64,000 nt of DNA. Source: Alligator mississippiensis (lineage: Eukaryota; Chordata; Crocodylia; Alligatoridae). The stretch's first letter is position 1; each line of letters starts with the position of its first letter. The position numbers were made by a program, and so were the translations under genes. The stretch spans positions 49,280,501 through 49,344,500 of the forward strand of contig NC_081825.1 of assembly GCF_030867095.1 (NCBI RefSeq), given 5' to 3'. Under the pieces are notes generated by a model. It searched no databases. It was given only the letters and a program-made list of their open reading frames with translations, and was not told the origin of the DNA. Below are positions 24,233 through 35,859 of the stretch, in pieces.

Positions 24233-24822
24233 CCATTGAAGATGAATTTGACTTTGCCTTGGGAAAACAGACACCAGCTTTCCTAAAGAAGTGTGTTTGT
24301 TACATTCGGAAAATTGCCAACATTGAACGTTTTGTTAAAATTCCAGAGATGGAAAAATATATGGACGTAACTTACACAGCTGGAAAATTTATGCGGGATC
24401 CAGAAGCCCTTGAGAAACTGATCAAACTCAGGGATGAATTTATTCCAACCATTGTTGCATCATCTAATCTGAGAGTCTATACTTCCATTACTCATTGCGA
24501 CATGAAACTTGGTTATTCACAAGATGTGGAGAATCATTACATTGAAGGACTTGGTAAACAGTTTTATGAAGATATGATTGATATAATTCAGGCAACAGTA
24601 CAACAGAATTTTGACACTGAGACAGACTTGCTTTATGATGAAGTCCTTCAACATTCTTCATTATGTAAAACATACTCCTCTTTCTATGAGTATAGGTGCG
24701 AGGCTCTAAACATAGTTCATAAATACATTCTGCCTAGCAAAGTTGGACACATTAACCCTCTTATCATATATGGAGGACCTTGCACTGGAAAAACCCTTTT
24801 GTTAGGCGAAGTAGCAAAGAAG
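24233..24822 (+). CDS. NWD2: NWD2, third visible coding exon (NACHT P-loop)
   Basis: 590 nt, entering after a split Ala codon and leaving at a codon boundary (donor GTAAAC at 24823). It encodes the linker after DUF4062 and the start of the NACHT nucleotide-binding domain. The Walker A P-loop GGPCTGKT is at 24772-24795, with the invariant GKT intact, so nucleotide binding is expected. Conserved blocks include AIEDEFDFALGKQTPAFLKK and FDTETDLLYDE. The frame runs on 20 codons past the donor into the intron; that tail is not coding. Neighbouring exons supply Walker B and the WD repeats. Confidence 0.95.
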
Positions 24823-26398
24823 GTAAACAAAAAAACAACATATTTTATATTATGCAAATCTTAGTAGCAGAATTGTATGTAGTGCTAGGTAATTCCCATT
24901 TTCCCTTATTGTTGCATAGATCTAATATTAACCCCTGGTACGGGAAAAGTCTAGTCTTCTGCACATTGCTGACATTTTATTTGGAAAATAGGCAATGTTG
25001 CCCCCAACTCCGTATCATATTTCTTTAAAAAAGTAGTTGCACTAGAGCTTTTTAAAATAACTGCAAATACTTTATCCTGTTCCTAGACCACTGATATGAA
25101 TGAATTTATGAAATATATAATTTTATAAAATACACTGTGGCATCATCTCTCTCCCTTTTCACTTCCTGAGGCCCTTACAGCGTGGCACTATTTAATCATT
25201 ATCTGGTATTTCATCCTCTTTGCAAATAAAACACATTTTTGAAGTTATGCTAGTTTGTTTCACATCTTTTGAAGAATTTCTCCAGAAATTGTGTTTATTT
25301 CAAAACTGCAAGGATCATTAGTTCACAGAACACATTTCCAATAATTAACCAGGTCATCATATGAAAGTAAAAGAAGCACTATTCATATTCCTGTGAATTC
25401 ATCTCTTCATTTGAAATCATAGTTTTATTATTGTAAACCTGGCCCATATCCACAAATAGACTTTGTGTTCAGTACAGAACACATGTCATGGCCACTTTCA
25501 TTCAAATAGACAGCCAAAGGAGGAGGGAGGGTAAGTACATACCTTTTAGATAATGGCTTTGAAGTTGGAGTGTAAAACACAGCAGCCACAGCTGCTTTCA
25601 TTAAAAATATGAGGGTGGCACCCACATTTTAGGTAATAAGGAAGTTCAATATCCTCCTCAGCCTGAGGGGATACAAACTGACATCATCTACCATGCAGGA
25701 GAGTGCCCTAACCACTTAGTGCTGGGGTGAGGCATGCTTTCTACCTTCCTGTTGAAGCTTTGCCAATGTACAATGGGAAGTTCAAGAATCACGGGACTAG
25801 AGAAAGAGCACTCACAAGAGGGACTCTGACTCCATAGCTCAGTGCCTGATTATGATTTAATAAAGCCTACCAGATCAGGCCTCTAAGGTAACTTTAGGTG
25901 CAGATTGCCTAAAATTTGGATACCAAAGGGGCTTAAATAGGAGACTCAGCTGTACAGATTATTATCTGCCAATGTGGGGCAGTTATCTGAAAATGAAGTG
26001 GCAGAACCCTAGCCTTCTCTGGAACTTTAATGGTGAAAACTTTGCTGACATCAAACTTTCAGGTGCCTACATTTGTAGGCTTAGGTGCTTAATTCTTTGT
26101 GCATCCCATTATAGGAGCCTACGTCCTTTTGCAGAACTTGACTTCAGTGCTTTGGTAGTGTGCCTTGGGTTAAAGATGACAATCTAGTATTTCATTTGGT
26201 CCATACAAATATTAACCTCTCTTAGAACCCCACTATTAACATTTCCACTCAGAACAGAAAATTGAAAAAACAAATTTATGTTTTTGAAAAAAGTACTCCT
26301 ATTTCTTAAATTGTAATCAAAATACTATGTTCTGCTGTTGTCCTTCATTTGGCTATGTTACTTTAGACATTAATTAAAACTGTGCTTCTACGTTATAG
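24823..26398. other. NWD2 intron
   Basis: 1576 bp with donor GTAAAC and acceptor cgttatag. It contains a tRNA-derived SINE on the minus strand (25600-25735); the rest is unremarkable. Confidence 0.85.
25600..25735 (-). repeat. tRNA-derived SINE remnant
   Basis: The minus strand shows an A-box-like 'agtggttagggcac' and, about 35 nt later, a B-box-like 'agtttgtatcccc'. This is the spacing and content of tRNA-derived SINE heads. It is not a functional tRNA: no acceptor stem pairing and a degraded B box. Confidence 0.45.
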
Positions 26399-29300
26399 GC
26401 TTATATGTGGCTGCAGGAAGAGATGGGACCAGAATCTGACCCTGTGGTAATTACAAGATTTTTGGGATCCACAGAAATGAGTACAGATCTTAAGAATCTG
26501 CTTCAAAGTATTTGTGAACAGTTAGCAATTAACTATCGTTGCTTAGTACAAAGTTACCCCAAAAAGATACATGATCTTCGAGATTTGTTTATAAATCTCT
26601 TGAATGAATCTTCATTTCACAGACCGCTGGTTATAATATTTGATGCCCTAGAACAGCTTTCAGATAACGATGATGCTAGGAAGCTGTGGTGGCTCCCCAT
26701 TCACCTTCCCCGTTCAGTACGGATAATCTTATCAACACTGCCGAACAAACACGGGATACTGCAAAAACTGAGGTGCCTTATTCATGAAGAAGACAACTAT
26801 ATTGAGTTGACTGCAAGAGATAGAAAGATGTGTAGCCAAGTGCTGAAACATCAGCTGTTACGAATTAAAAGAAAAGTAACATCAGGGCAACAAATTTATG
26901 TCAATGAAGCATTTTCAAAGTGCACACTGCCTATGTTTGTGAATTTAACCTTCAGAGAGGTCAGAAACTGGAGATCTCACAAAGATGTTGATGAGTCCTC
27001 CCTTCGTGTTACTGTTCATGAAAGCATAGAGCAGTTATTCTGCTCATTGGAAAGCAAGTGTGGACCAAAACTGTTGTCAAGAGCACTTGGCTACATCACA
27101 ATGTCCAAATCTGGCCTAAGCGAAATGGAACTGGAAGATATTTTAGCTCTTGACAATAGCGTTATGGATGAACTAAATGAGATTGTCAGGCAAAGTAACC
27201 CATTGAGGGTACCATATATATACATTGCAAGACTTAAGGAAGGCTTGCATGGATACTTGATAGAAAGGCAAGTAAAAAGTGTAACACTGCTAGTGTGGTC
27301 AAATAGGCACCTCCATCTTATTGCCCAAAAACTGTATCTCCACAATGAGGAAGATTTACATGAAATGCATACCAACTTGGCAGAGTATTTCCTTGGAGTT
27401 TGGTCTGGTGGCCGAAGAAAATCCTTTTATAACAACGATCAATATTTAAATGGTTGCCTTAACAATGATAGAAACATGAATGATGAGGACAAGCACTGTA
27501 TAGATCAGACTGCTTTTGACAGGCAGTCACCAGAACAGCCATGGGTTTTCCAGTGTAATACACTGGAGCCTGACATCTTTTTTGTCAATCACAGAAAAAT
27601 GACAGAACTCATACATCACTTGACAAGATGCGGAAGAACAGATGATCTACTATATGGTGTCATAATGAACTTCAGCTGGCTGTACACAATGATTAAAATA
27701 GGGCAGTTTGATAAAGCACTTTCTGATGTAGAATTGGCTTATAACTACTCACAAGAAAAGGAGCTGAAATTTCTAGCAAGCACTTTGCGCAGTATAAAGT
27801 TCAAAGTGATAAAATATCCAGGTTCACTCTCTGCTGAATTGCAACAGAGGCTTCTTCCAGTTGTAAGCTCATTGCCTAAACTGAGACACCTCCTTTTAGA
27901 ATGTGACAAAGATGGACCTAAATACTGCTCTATTGTTCCTCTACATTCTTCTATGGATGTGACTTACAGCCCTGAACGATTGCCCTTGTCATCCAGTTGC
28001 ATGCATGTCACTGAGATCTTGCCAACCTTTAATCCAAGTACGGTTATTGCTGCACTAGAAAATGGCTCCATCAGCACATGGGATGTAGAGACTCGCCAAC
28101 TATTAAGGCAAATTACAACTGCTCCATCTGTAATTTTAGGAATGAAACTTACTAGTGATGAAAAGTACCTTGTAGTGGCTACAACAAAGAACACACTTTT
28201 GATTTATGATAATCTAAATTCCTGTCTTTTGTCTGAAGTAGAAATTAAGGGATCAAAACATTGTGGAGTGGGGGGTGGTTCAAATTTTATAAATGGATTT
28301 ACGTTGTCCATTAATCATGCACTTGCTTGGCTGGAGGCCAGCAAAGATGTTACTGTAATAGACCTACTTTATGGATGGCCTCTTTATCACTTCCACTGCT
28401 GGTATGAAGTCACTTGTGTGCAGTGTTCTCCAGATGGAGTCTATGCTTTCTGTGGGCAATATCTGAATACCACAACAATATTTCATTTAGGCAGTGGAGA
28501 GAAGCTGTCTACTGTAACCTCTGAATTTTCCGGTGGATTTGTGAAATTTCTTCTTGTTCTGGACACAGCTCAAGAAATGGTGATGGTAGACAATGAGGGT
28601 GGCCTTTCAGTTTGGAATACTGAGGAAATCACAAATCCCCAGCTGACAGATGATTTTGATTGTAGAAGAGAAGACAGTGAAGTTGTCAGCATTGAACTTT
28701 CTGAGGACCAAAGTGCAATTTTAGTATGTAAAGCACTCAGTATTGAACTTCTCGACACTAGTGTTTGGAAGGTGGCTGAAAAGTTCAGAGCAAAACACAA
28801 CGAGCGCTTTATCTCTGCAGTGTTATCCAAAAATGGCAATTGTATAATTGCTTCCATGGAAAATACCTCAGCCATTTTTGTTTGGAGGAGAGACACAGGA
28901 CAGTGCATGGCAAGCTTACAGGAAATCTCAGGAACCATAGTCAGACTAATTAAATCAAATCACCATAATATGCTGCTATCCTTATCCACCAGTGGTGTTC
29001 TTTCCATATGGGATATAGATATCATAACTGCTATGTCCAACATTGACAAATCTGGCAAACCCATTCAGAGACTAATATTGCCTGCCAGAGGTGAGGTAAT
29101 TTATACATTGGATGGATCAGAAGCTGTTCATAAGTGGAACTTTAGCACTGGATTTATTGAAGCTGTGTTCAAGCATGAAGGTATTGTTGAAAACTGTGTG
29201 CTGACCTCTTCTGGAGAAATAATGGTTACATCAGATGACAAATGTAGCCAGTATGTATGGCACGCTGTTAGTGGTGACAATATCTTCCGCATTAATGGAC

Positions 29301-30331
29301 AGAGGATATCCCAGTTGATGATTACTCACAATGATCAGTTTGTTGTCTCACTATGTGAACAAAATGCATCCAGAGTTTGGAGGCTGGCTACAGGACACAG
29401 AGTTTGTAATATTCTAGTTGCCTTACAGAATGCATTTATAACTAGTGCAAATACATTTGTAGTTGGAATGACAAAGAATAAAGTGTTGGCAGTAAGTCTC
29501 TGGACAGGAAGCATAACCAAGAAGTTTTGTTGTGATGATGGAACGACCATTGTTAATATTAAACTGATTCCAGACTGTCCAGATGTTGTTGTATTTATAA
29601 CATCTACTGAAACTGTGAACATCTGGAGTCTGACAGAGGAAGTAATCTGCAGACGTGTACAACTGCCTAACAATTTCTTAAAAAATTTAGAAGACTTTGA
29701 AATATCCCCTAATGGGAAGGTAGGAATTATATCCCGTGGTGATGAGAATATCAACGTGCTTGATTTACAAAGTGGCAAACTTCGTGTAGTGCATGCCCCT
29801 GGCATTATCTGGCGGCAAAGGCTGTCTCGTGATGGCCGTTACCTTGTGTACATCTGTTTTCGTAGTGAAGATGATGACGATAATGGTGCAGTCTCTAGCT
29901 TAACTGTAATGAGACTGGCAGATGGTAAAAATATCGGTGCCTGTTCCCTTTACAAAAATCCAACTTTTCTTGCACTCTCTCAGAGGCATTTGAATATTAT
30001 TATAGGCTTTGATGATGGAAGCATAGGTACTTACACTGTAGTGGATCGAGTAGATGCCACACTGAAAATTAAAATTGCTACTTCAAATAGCCGTCAAATT
30101 TTCAACAACGCAACACAAGTGATTAGGCCTAAATGTCACAATTATAGCTTCAAAGCAACTGCAGACTGTATTTGGAGAGAGTCCACTGAGGTCTTTACTA
30201 GAGATAGCCCTATCACGGTGACAGACCCCGAAGCAAGTGAAGCAACACCAACCAAAAAACACAATTATTGCTATGACAGAGTATGCTCAGCCATAGATTG
30301 CAGAACACACAATTTTGCTGCTGACAATTGA
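26399..30331 (+). CDS. NWD2: NWD2, terminal coding exon (NACHT core, winged helix region, WD repeats)
   Basis: 3933 nt, 1310 residues and a TGA at 30329-30331, entering at a codon boundary after acceptor gttatag. Walker B is LVIIFD at 26627-26644. The NACHT-associated helical region follows (about exon residues 100-500, including RALGYITMSKSGLSEMELED). From about residue 550 there are repeated WD40 blades; visible strand ends include GSISTWDVETRQ, GGLSVWNTEEI, SAIFVWRRDTGQ, GVLSIWDID, AVHKWNFSTG, ASRVWRLATGH and TVNIWSLTEEV. The very large final exon is as in other vertebrates. There is no internal stop or frameshift across 3.9 kb, so the gene is intact here. WD40 propellers usually bind partner proteins and the NACHT ATPase drives oligomerisation; the specific partners of NWD2 are not established. 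NWD1 is the closest alternative, but the residue-level match is to NWD2. Confidence 0.97.
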   Translation, partial: AYMWLQEEMGPESDPVVITRFLGSTEMSTDLKNLLQSICEQLAINYRCLVQSYPKKIHDLRDLFINLLNESSFHRPLVIIFDALEQLSDNDDARKLWWLPIHLPRSVRIILSTLPNKHGILQKLRCLIHEEDNYIELTARDRKMCSQVLKHQLLRIKRKVTSGQQIYVNEAFSKCTLPMFVNLTFREVRNWRSHKDVDESSLRVTVHESIEQLFCSLESKCGPKLLSRALGYITMSKSGLSEMELEDILALDNSVMDELNEIVRQSNPLRVPYIYIARLKEGLHGYLIERQVKSVTLLVWSNRHLHLIAQKLYLHNEEDLHEMHTNLAEYFLGVWSGGRRKSFYNNDQYLNGCLNNDRNMNDEDKHCIDQTAFDRQSPEQPWVFQCNTLEPDIFFVNHRKMTELIHHLTRCGRTDDLLYGVIMNFSWLYTMIKIGQFDKALSDVELAYNYSQEKELKFLASTLRSIKFKVIKYPGSLSAELQQRLLPVVSSLPKLRHLLLECDKDGPKYCSIVPLHSSMDVTYSPERLPLSSSCMHVTEILPTFNPSTVIAALENGSISTWDVETRQLLRQITTAPSVILGMKLTSDEKYLVVATTKNTLLIYDNLNSCLLSEVEIKGSKHCGVGGGSNFINGFTLSINHALAWLEASKDVTVIDLLYGWPLYHFHCWYEVTCVQCSPDGVYAFCGQYLNTTTIFHLGSGEKLSTVTSEFSGGFVKFLLVLDTAQEMVMVDNEGGLSVWNTEEITNPQLTDDFDCRREDSEVVSIELSEDQSAILVCKALSIELLDTSVWKVAEKFRAKHNERFISAVLSKNGNCIIASMENTSAIFVWRRDTGQCMASLQEISGTIVRLIKSNHHNMLLSLSTSGVLSIWDIDIITAMSNIDKSGKPIQRLILPARGEVIYTLDGSEAVHKWNFSTGFIEAVFKHEGIVENCVLTSSGEIMVTSDDKCSQYVWHAVSGDNIFRINGQRISQLMITHNDQFVVSLCEQNASRVWRLATGHRVCNILVALQNAFITSANTFVVGMTKNKVLAVSLWTGSITKKFCCDDGTTIVNIKLIPDCPDVVVFITSTETVNIWSLTEEVICRRVQLPNNFLKNLEDFEISPNGKVGIISRGDENINVLDLQSGKLRVVHAPGIIWRQRLSRDGRYLVYICFRSEDDDDNGAVSSLTVMRLADGKNIGACSLYKNPTFLALSQRHLNIIIGFDDGSIGTYTVVDRVDATLKIKIATSNSRQIFNNATQVIRPKCHNYSFKATADCIWRESTEVFTRDSPITVTDPEASEATPTKKHNYCYDRVCSAIDCRTHNFAADN

Positions 30332-32056
30332 TCATATGCTTGAGCTAGTTTATCTTAATACATAATATACGTGTATAGACTTGTCTTCTGTTTCAGAAAT
30401 AAACAACAGTGCATTTCTTGAAAAACTAAAACAGCAGAGGGCCATTTTTAGCAACAGTTGTTCTAACATTTGTGTAAACAATAAGTGCAAAGCAAATGTT
30501 TAATCAATGGGCTGCAGGGTTTTTAAAATTTTGGAATGTAAGAGTTAGTCCAAGATTTCATCCAGGGCCTTGACTAAAAATTTCTAGCAATACTATTATA
30601 AAATTGTTAAACTACTACAGGTGTTAGAATATCTTATTTTGGAGTTGACAGTACTTTAACTAGAGATAAGACTCCCCTTAATGGGGAGAGGAGGCAAAAC
30701 TTTTTATAATCCAGGTAACCTGGGTGTGGACAAAGCTAAATCTACTACTGACCTTGGTTTATAAACCTACTTGCAAAAATGTTTTTCTGCTTGATGGTGC
30801 AATGACAAAATGTCATCTGCCAACCTGGAACACTTGATACATTCCATCATCATTTAAAAATAAATAGCTACTAATTTTTTTAATTGGGATTAACCTTTGG
30901 TTTGAAAGGGGTGGGAGCTAATGAGCAAACAAGTCAGCATGTGATATTTAACAGATAAATCAGTCTTTATCTAAATGAACAAAAAATAACATGCAGGGAT
31001 TTCTGGTTTCTGAATTCTGATAAGAAATATAAAAACTCCTTACAGTATTACCTAAGTCATAATAGAAGTTGAACACTAAAACTAACTGTTGTTTTTATGT
31101 CTCTTTCACTATGCTTATTAGTACTGGATAAAAAGAATATATTTTCAAAGAGAAAGGGCATTATAGATAAACAGTCAGATACCTGTTCACTTCTCTTTAT
31201 GTTAAAAGGTTACTATTCTGTCAGTTATGTGAAATTTTGAAATATCTCATAAATCCCTGCGGTAATCTTAAAAGAAAGCATTCAGACATGCCATACATTA
31301 ATCTTGATAACATTTGCCTTACTATCATTCTTATTTTTTCCTGTGTTAAAACACAGTTCAGATGACCAAATACTCTGGGACTAACAGAATATGCCTGCAT
31401 ACATGCTGAAATATTCCATTATAACCTAAAGGTTTTCCAAAGGTTCTTTACTGTTCCAATTTGTAATGGATTTCTTACTTCTACATACCCTTAATATGCT
31501 TCTTTATGTTTCACTCCCCACTTTACGCCTATTCTGAGCCTTTTGTACCGTTTTATCAATTTCATGGCAGAAATTGTTAAATATTGTCAACTATTTTTAA
31601 GAGAAACACTCTCACCTCAGTAAAATAAATGGCTGTTAACATCTAAATGGTGTGAAGTCTTTCTCCCCTAAACATGGCATGTCCTTGGAAAACTTTTCAG
31701 AGGATTTCAGTAAAACAACATTTTATTTTGTGGAAGTTAGAACTCCATGCCGCAAAATTTCCAAGAAATGAATGCTAACCTAGAGGTTTAATGTAGTGTG
31801 TGAATGTGCTATGTAAAAGCCAATATAGTATACTAAGTGACTTGAATGACTTTTCCTAACTTGTTTGCAACTAATAGATCATATTGAATGTTTTTATGTA
31901 AACTTTGTATTGTTGGGAAAATTACCCAATCAGAGAGTTATATTTTCATAAATGTTGAATTTAGTTAAAATTTTGTTACAGAGTTGTTAAATTAGAAATC
32001 TATTGCAGTCTTCAAACAATATACAGTCTTGTGTATGCATTGTTTGTATGAATAAA
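30332..32056 (+). other. NWD2: Probable NWD2 3' UTR
   Basis: AT-rich sequence directly after the stop with no repeats recognised. Candidate poly(A) hexamers AATAAA are at 30398-30403, 31624-31629 and 32051-32056. The last, in 'tatgaataaac', is the most distal before repeat-rich DNA begins. The true end is not provable from sequence alone. Confidence 0.6.
32051..32056 (+). terminator. Candidate poly(A) signal AATAAA
   Basis: Distal hexamer after about 1.7 kb of unique 3' sequence; the downstream GT-rich element is weak. Nearer hexamers at 30398 and 31624 could also be used. Confidence 0.4.
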
Positions 32057-32760
32057 CTAAGTAAACACACTAGTATGCACACAGTTTTATCTTTAAAGCA
32101 AGTTCAAAATGGGGATTGAATTTTACATCAATTGATGTAAATCAACAAAGCTCCAATAAGGGCATTACATGAAATATCAGCTATGAATTGGCTATATGAA
32201 TAACAGTAAATTTCACTCCTGACAAATACTAAGCTACTGAGCAGTTATAGGTTCTATGGGGCCATATTCAAAATAAATAAGGGTAGATACATGAGGGAGC
32301 TTAGGCACCTAATTCTCACTTTAGATGCCTAAGTCTAAAGCTCAGGCACTCTTGGGGCCCCGGCATTCACAAAGTCCTATTCAGATGCTGTCAGTCCATT
32401 AGAACAGTGGACATCCTCAACCTTTTTGGACTCAAGGCACCCTCGAAAAATGCCAGCTCTTAGGGCTCCTATACACATGCACGGAGCCTGGAAATCCAGC
32501 ATGTCAGAGCAGTCTGCATGAAGTGTAAAAATTAGTGCACTACAGCAGCCCTCCATGTCATGTGCATCAGCATCACCATGAGTCTTTGTGCTAAAAAAAA
32601 AATGGCAGCAGCGTGCTTTGAAATAAAACGTGTTCAATGAGCTTAAGTTCAAAATGCCCTACTGCCATTTTTTCAGTACAGGGATGCACAGTGACGCTGA
32701 TACATGTGATTAAAAGCACTCAGCACCACGTCCCACAGTACATGTAAAAATGCCCTTAGG

Positions 32761-33153
32761 CAGAGGTGACGCGTAGGGAGTGCACGGGGGTGCATGTGCA
32801 CCCCCTCAGAGGGCCGGTGCACCCCCTGTCAGGCTGTGCTCCCTGTTTAGCCGGCAGGCAGGGGGGCAGGCGGGAGAACCAGTGCCCCCCTGCGAGCGCC
32901 GGGCAGGGAGCAGGGCTGCCAGCAAAAGTGGTCACAGAAGTTCTGGAAGTGGCATGGCCGCTTTTACAGTGAGATCAGCCACCAGGAGACTCCTTCCCCC
33001 TCCGCCGCCCGGTCAGTGGGATCAGTCGCCGGGGGAACTCCCCAGTCAATGGTATCGGTCACTGCGGTACCCCCTCCTAGTCAGTGGGATCGGTTGCTGA
33101 CTGGTGTTGGGGGCGCATTTGCCTCCCCTGAATCAAGAGGCACCAGACACCCA
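32761..33153 (+). mobile_element. Nested GC-rich insertion with 10-bp duplication
   Basis: Flanked by perfect tgcccttagg (32751-32760 and 33154-33163). It starts 'cagaggtgacgcgtaggga', a head also seen inverted at 35540-35584 and in diverged form at 51233. It contains a minisatellite (32968-33105). No frame of interest; class unknown. Confidence 0.65.
32968..33105 (+). repeat. Minisatellite, about 35-bp unit, four diverged copies
   Basis: Units of the form 'cagtgggatcagtcgccgg' plus 'gaactccccc' recur starting near 32969, 33013, 33043 and 33081. Confidence 0.55.
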
Positions 33154-33258
33154 TGCCCTTAGGTTTCACTCTTTTTTTCAATGTAGAAAAATAAAGCAAT
33201 TATTCTGTTGCAGAGAACAATTGCTGCATTGCTGTGGCATCTTGGTTGAGAATCACTG

Positions 33259-35858
33259 CATTAAAAATACCTGAAGGATAGATATAATAAATGATTTAAT
33301 GTACCCAACATGTAGGTACTAGATGTGTTCAGCCACAGTCCTGAACAGGGAGCTACCTAAGCTAGAAATCACCAAGAACATGGATGTCTTTGAAATCCCA
33401 CCTCTCTGAGGTTTAGGCATCCCATTCAGGTCTGCAGTGCTGAAAAGTAGCTATCTATTTCCACCCTCCTCACCCAGCCCTGCTGCCTGGCCCCTGCCAT
33501 GTGCCCTCCTGCTGCCTGGCCCTCTGTTTCTGTGCCTACTCCCCATTCCTCTGCCCTGGGCACAGCTGGGAGGAGGGAAGTATGCTGAATGCAGGAGAAA
33601 AGTGGTAGGAAACAGTGTCTTACCTGCTACAGCACAGCCCAGGAATTTGAGGCCCTCACTGCAGGGAGGAGTCAGAGTCCTTTCCTCAGCCTCAACGCCC
33701 CCTCCTGTGGGAGACACCACTATTAGAACAGGTATGAAGTTAACCCTGTCAAAGCTGCTGCCAAATGGTATGTGGAATGAGACTATATGTGGAATGAGAG
33801 TAAGGGGCAAGGAAGCAATGGGAGTGGTCTGGCCCCTTGCTCCACCACTGCTTTCCCCACCACATCCCTGAAGGGGAACAAATTTAAGAGAACCTTCCAC
33901 TAATTAGGTTCCATACATGGAAAATTATAACACATAAGTTTCCATGCATTGAATCTAATTATTGGGGAGGTCATCTTATTGGCCACAATAATGTATCTGC
34001 TTCTACCCAACCTAATGATCTTACTAAGTATGCTATGAAGAAGTCTCACATAATGGAGAACTCTCTCCAAGAAAATTAATTTAGGCTTCAGCTGAAAAAT
34101 ATACTTATGGGAAATTAGGGAAATTGGACTGAAATTTGAAAGTGGAGTCTTTCAGTAAAATGTAGAAGTTAAGCACATGTGAATTTAGAATTTCAAAAAG
34201 AGGGGTGCCAATGTGAAACAACACATTTTTTCCAGTTAAAAATAAACTAGATGCTTTACTAATATGCCAGGGGCCTAAGGCTGAATTATTCAGTTTAAGA
34301 TTCAAGCAAAAACAAATATAACTTCATTGGAATACGTTAAAAACGGGCTGTGCAACAGGGGCACCTAACCAATAGTAGAATTGTAGAACAAAGGATAGAT
34401 TGATTGGTGGAACATCAAGACCATTTAAAAGAAAAGTGGGTCATTAACACCTATGGAAGGAAGAGTTTGGAACCAACAAGCAGATTACAATGAGCCATGA
34501 AAGCAATTGACTCCCTCAGCACTGCCCAACTAGAAATACTGCCACAGCCAGGCAGGTGGTTTTAAACTTTGGGTAAAGAAGGAATCAAATCAGGGTGCAA
34601 GTGCACCCCACCTGGATCCAACCCTGAAGCCACGCCTGAGTCATCCAGAGAAAGTTATATGCCTACTGCACAATGTTTTCTATGGGACAGTCTGAATAGA
34701 GAAATAGTCTACTTATCCAACTTGTAGAAACACAAAACTTGGAAGGATTGCAAACACTTTAGAAGGGATTATTAGGGCCTTGCTAGTGGTAATTTTAGGT
34801 GGCTTCTGGAGTTCTTAACCTCTGGATTGACTGCATATTAGCTCCTTTATGTGACTTAAAGCACTTGTTATGTGGCTTAAAGCGCTCAAAGTTATGCCAC
34901 TTCAGGGCAGGATTCTCTCTAATGCACATAACTGTGCTCTTGTTCGATCAATTTGTGGCCACTCCCCACAGCTATTCTGCCCAAGTTGAAGTCTTCCAGT
35001 ATGCCCGGGATGCTCCAGGACTGTAGCACAGGCTCTGCCCGGCAGGAGCAACGAGTCAATGCTCTCTATGGAAAAGTCTTCCCAGCTGGAGCAGTGAGCT
35101 GGTCCCATTGGGCAGAGCAAGCACTGCAGCCCCTGGAGCTCCCAGAGGCCACAATGCTTCCCGCCGCCACCCAGACTAGCACTCACTGCACCTGCTGGGC
35201 TGAGCCAATGCCATAGCCCTGGAGCACCCAGTGGCCATAGTTCCTTGTCTCCCCCATTAACAGTGAATGCACCCGGCAACTGGGGGACACGGCTGTGCTG
35301 GTGGTGGTGGAAGCACAGCAGTGTCAATGGGAACATGGCAGCAGTGAGCTCCCGCAGACACCACTGGCACTGTCGGCAGTGGGAGGGAGGGGAGGTGGCA
35401 AGCACCAACCACCTGTATGCACCACTGGCGGCAGCAGCCAGTGAGGATTGCTGACCACCCACAGACACTGCTGGTGGTGTTGGCGGCAGGGTAGCAAGCA
35501 GCGGCCGCCCACAGGCGCTGCTGACAATGCAGGGGGTGCACTGCTACGCTCAGGGCATGCACCCCCTACGCGTTGCCCCTGGTCTCCCCACCCCACATCC
35601 AGCATGCCTCCCAGCCACAGGTGCAGCATCAGGTCCTGGCATCGCCTGAGGTTGCTTGGGATGCTTCAACCACCTCTTACCCCACAGATTGAAAGGGGCT
35701 CACATTTAGAGGGCTCAAAGAGTTTTTAATCACAGAAAAATACAAGAAACATTATGGGAACATTATGGTTTGCTACTTCTGCCTCGGAACATGCATAGCT
35801 CAAAGTCCTGCCCCTGCTCGCCAATCCCTTAACATTCAAAAGGAACGTGATTAACTGG
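33259..35858. other. Intergenic interval with GC-rich repeat blocks
   Basis: No supportable gene. GC-rich blocks at 33450-33880 and 34950-35640 carry long but domain-free frames on both strands, as expected from composition. 34580-34630 holds a degenerate piece related to the 'gtgcaccccct' repeat family. Confidence 0.5.
35300..35584 (-). repeat. GC-rich repeat with 'gcaacgcgtaggggg' head (inverted copy)
   Basis: The minus strand starts 'caggggcaacgcgtaggggg' then 'tgcatg', matching the head of the nested insert at 32761. It is followed by imperfect repeats of a unit containing 'ccagtggtgtctgcggg'. Confidence 0.5.
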
Positions 35859-35859
35859 A

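Larger units (their letters stand above)
32405..33258. mobile_element. hAT-like non-autonomous transposon with 8-bp TSD
   Basis: Ends are CAGTGGACATCCTCAACC and GGTTGAGAATCACTG, which are inverted copies. Flanks are cattagaa (32397-32404) and cattaaaa (33259-33266), 7 of 8 identical, the length expected for hAT. About 854 bp long, of which 393 bp is a nested insertion (32761-33153). No transposase frame. Confidence 0.78.

Noticed and set aside
26405..30331. NWD1 in place of NWD2
   Set aside because: The conserved blocks through the NACHT and WD region match NWD2 almost residue for residue as I know it; NWD1 is much more diverged.
34902..35468. 188-codon minus frame
   Set aside because: Compositional frame through a GC-rich repeat; no domain, and not conserved in the related copy at 32.8 kb.
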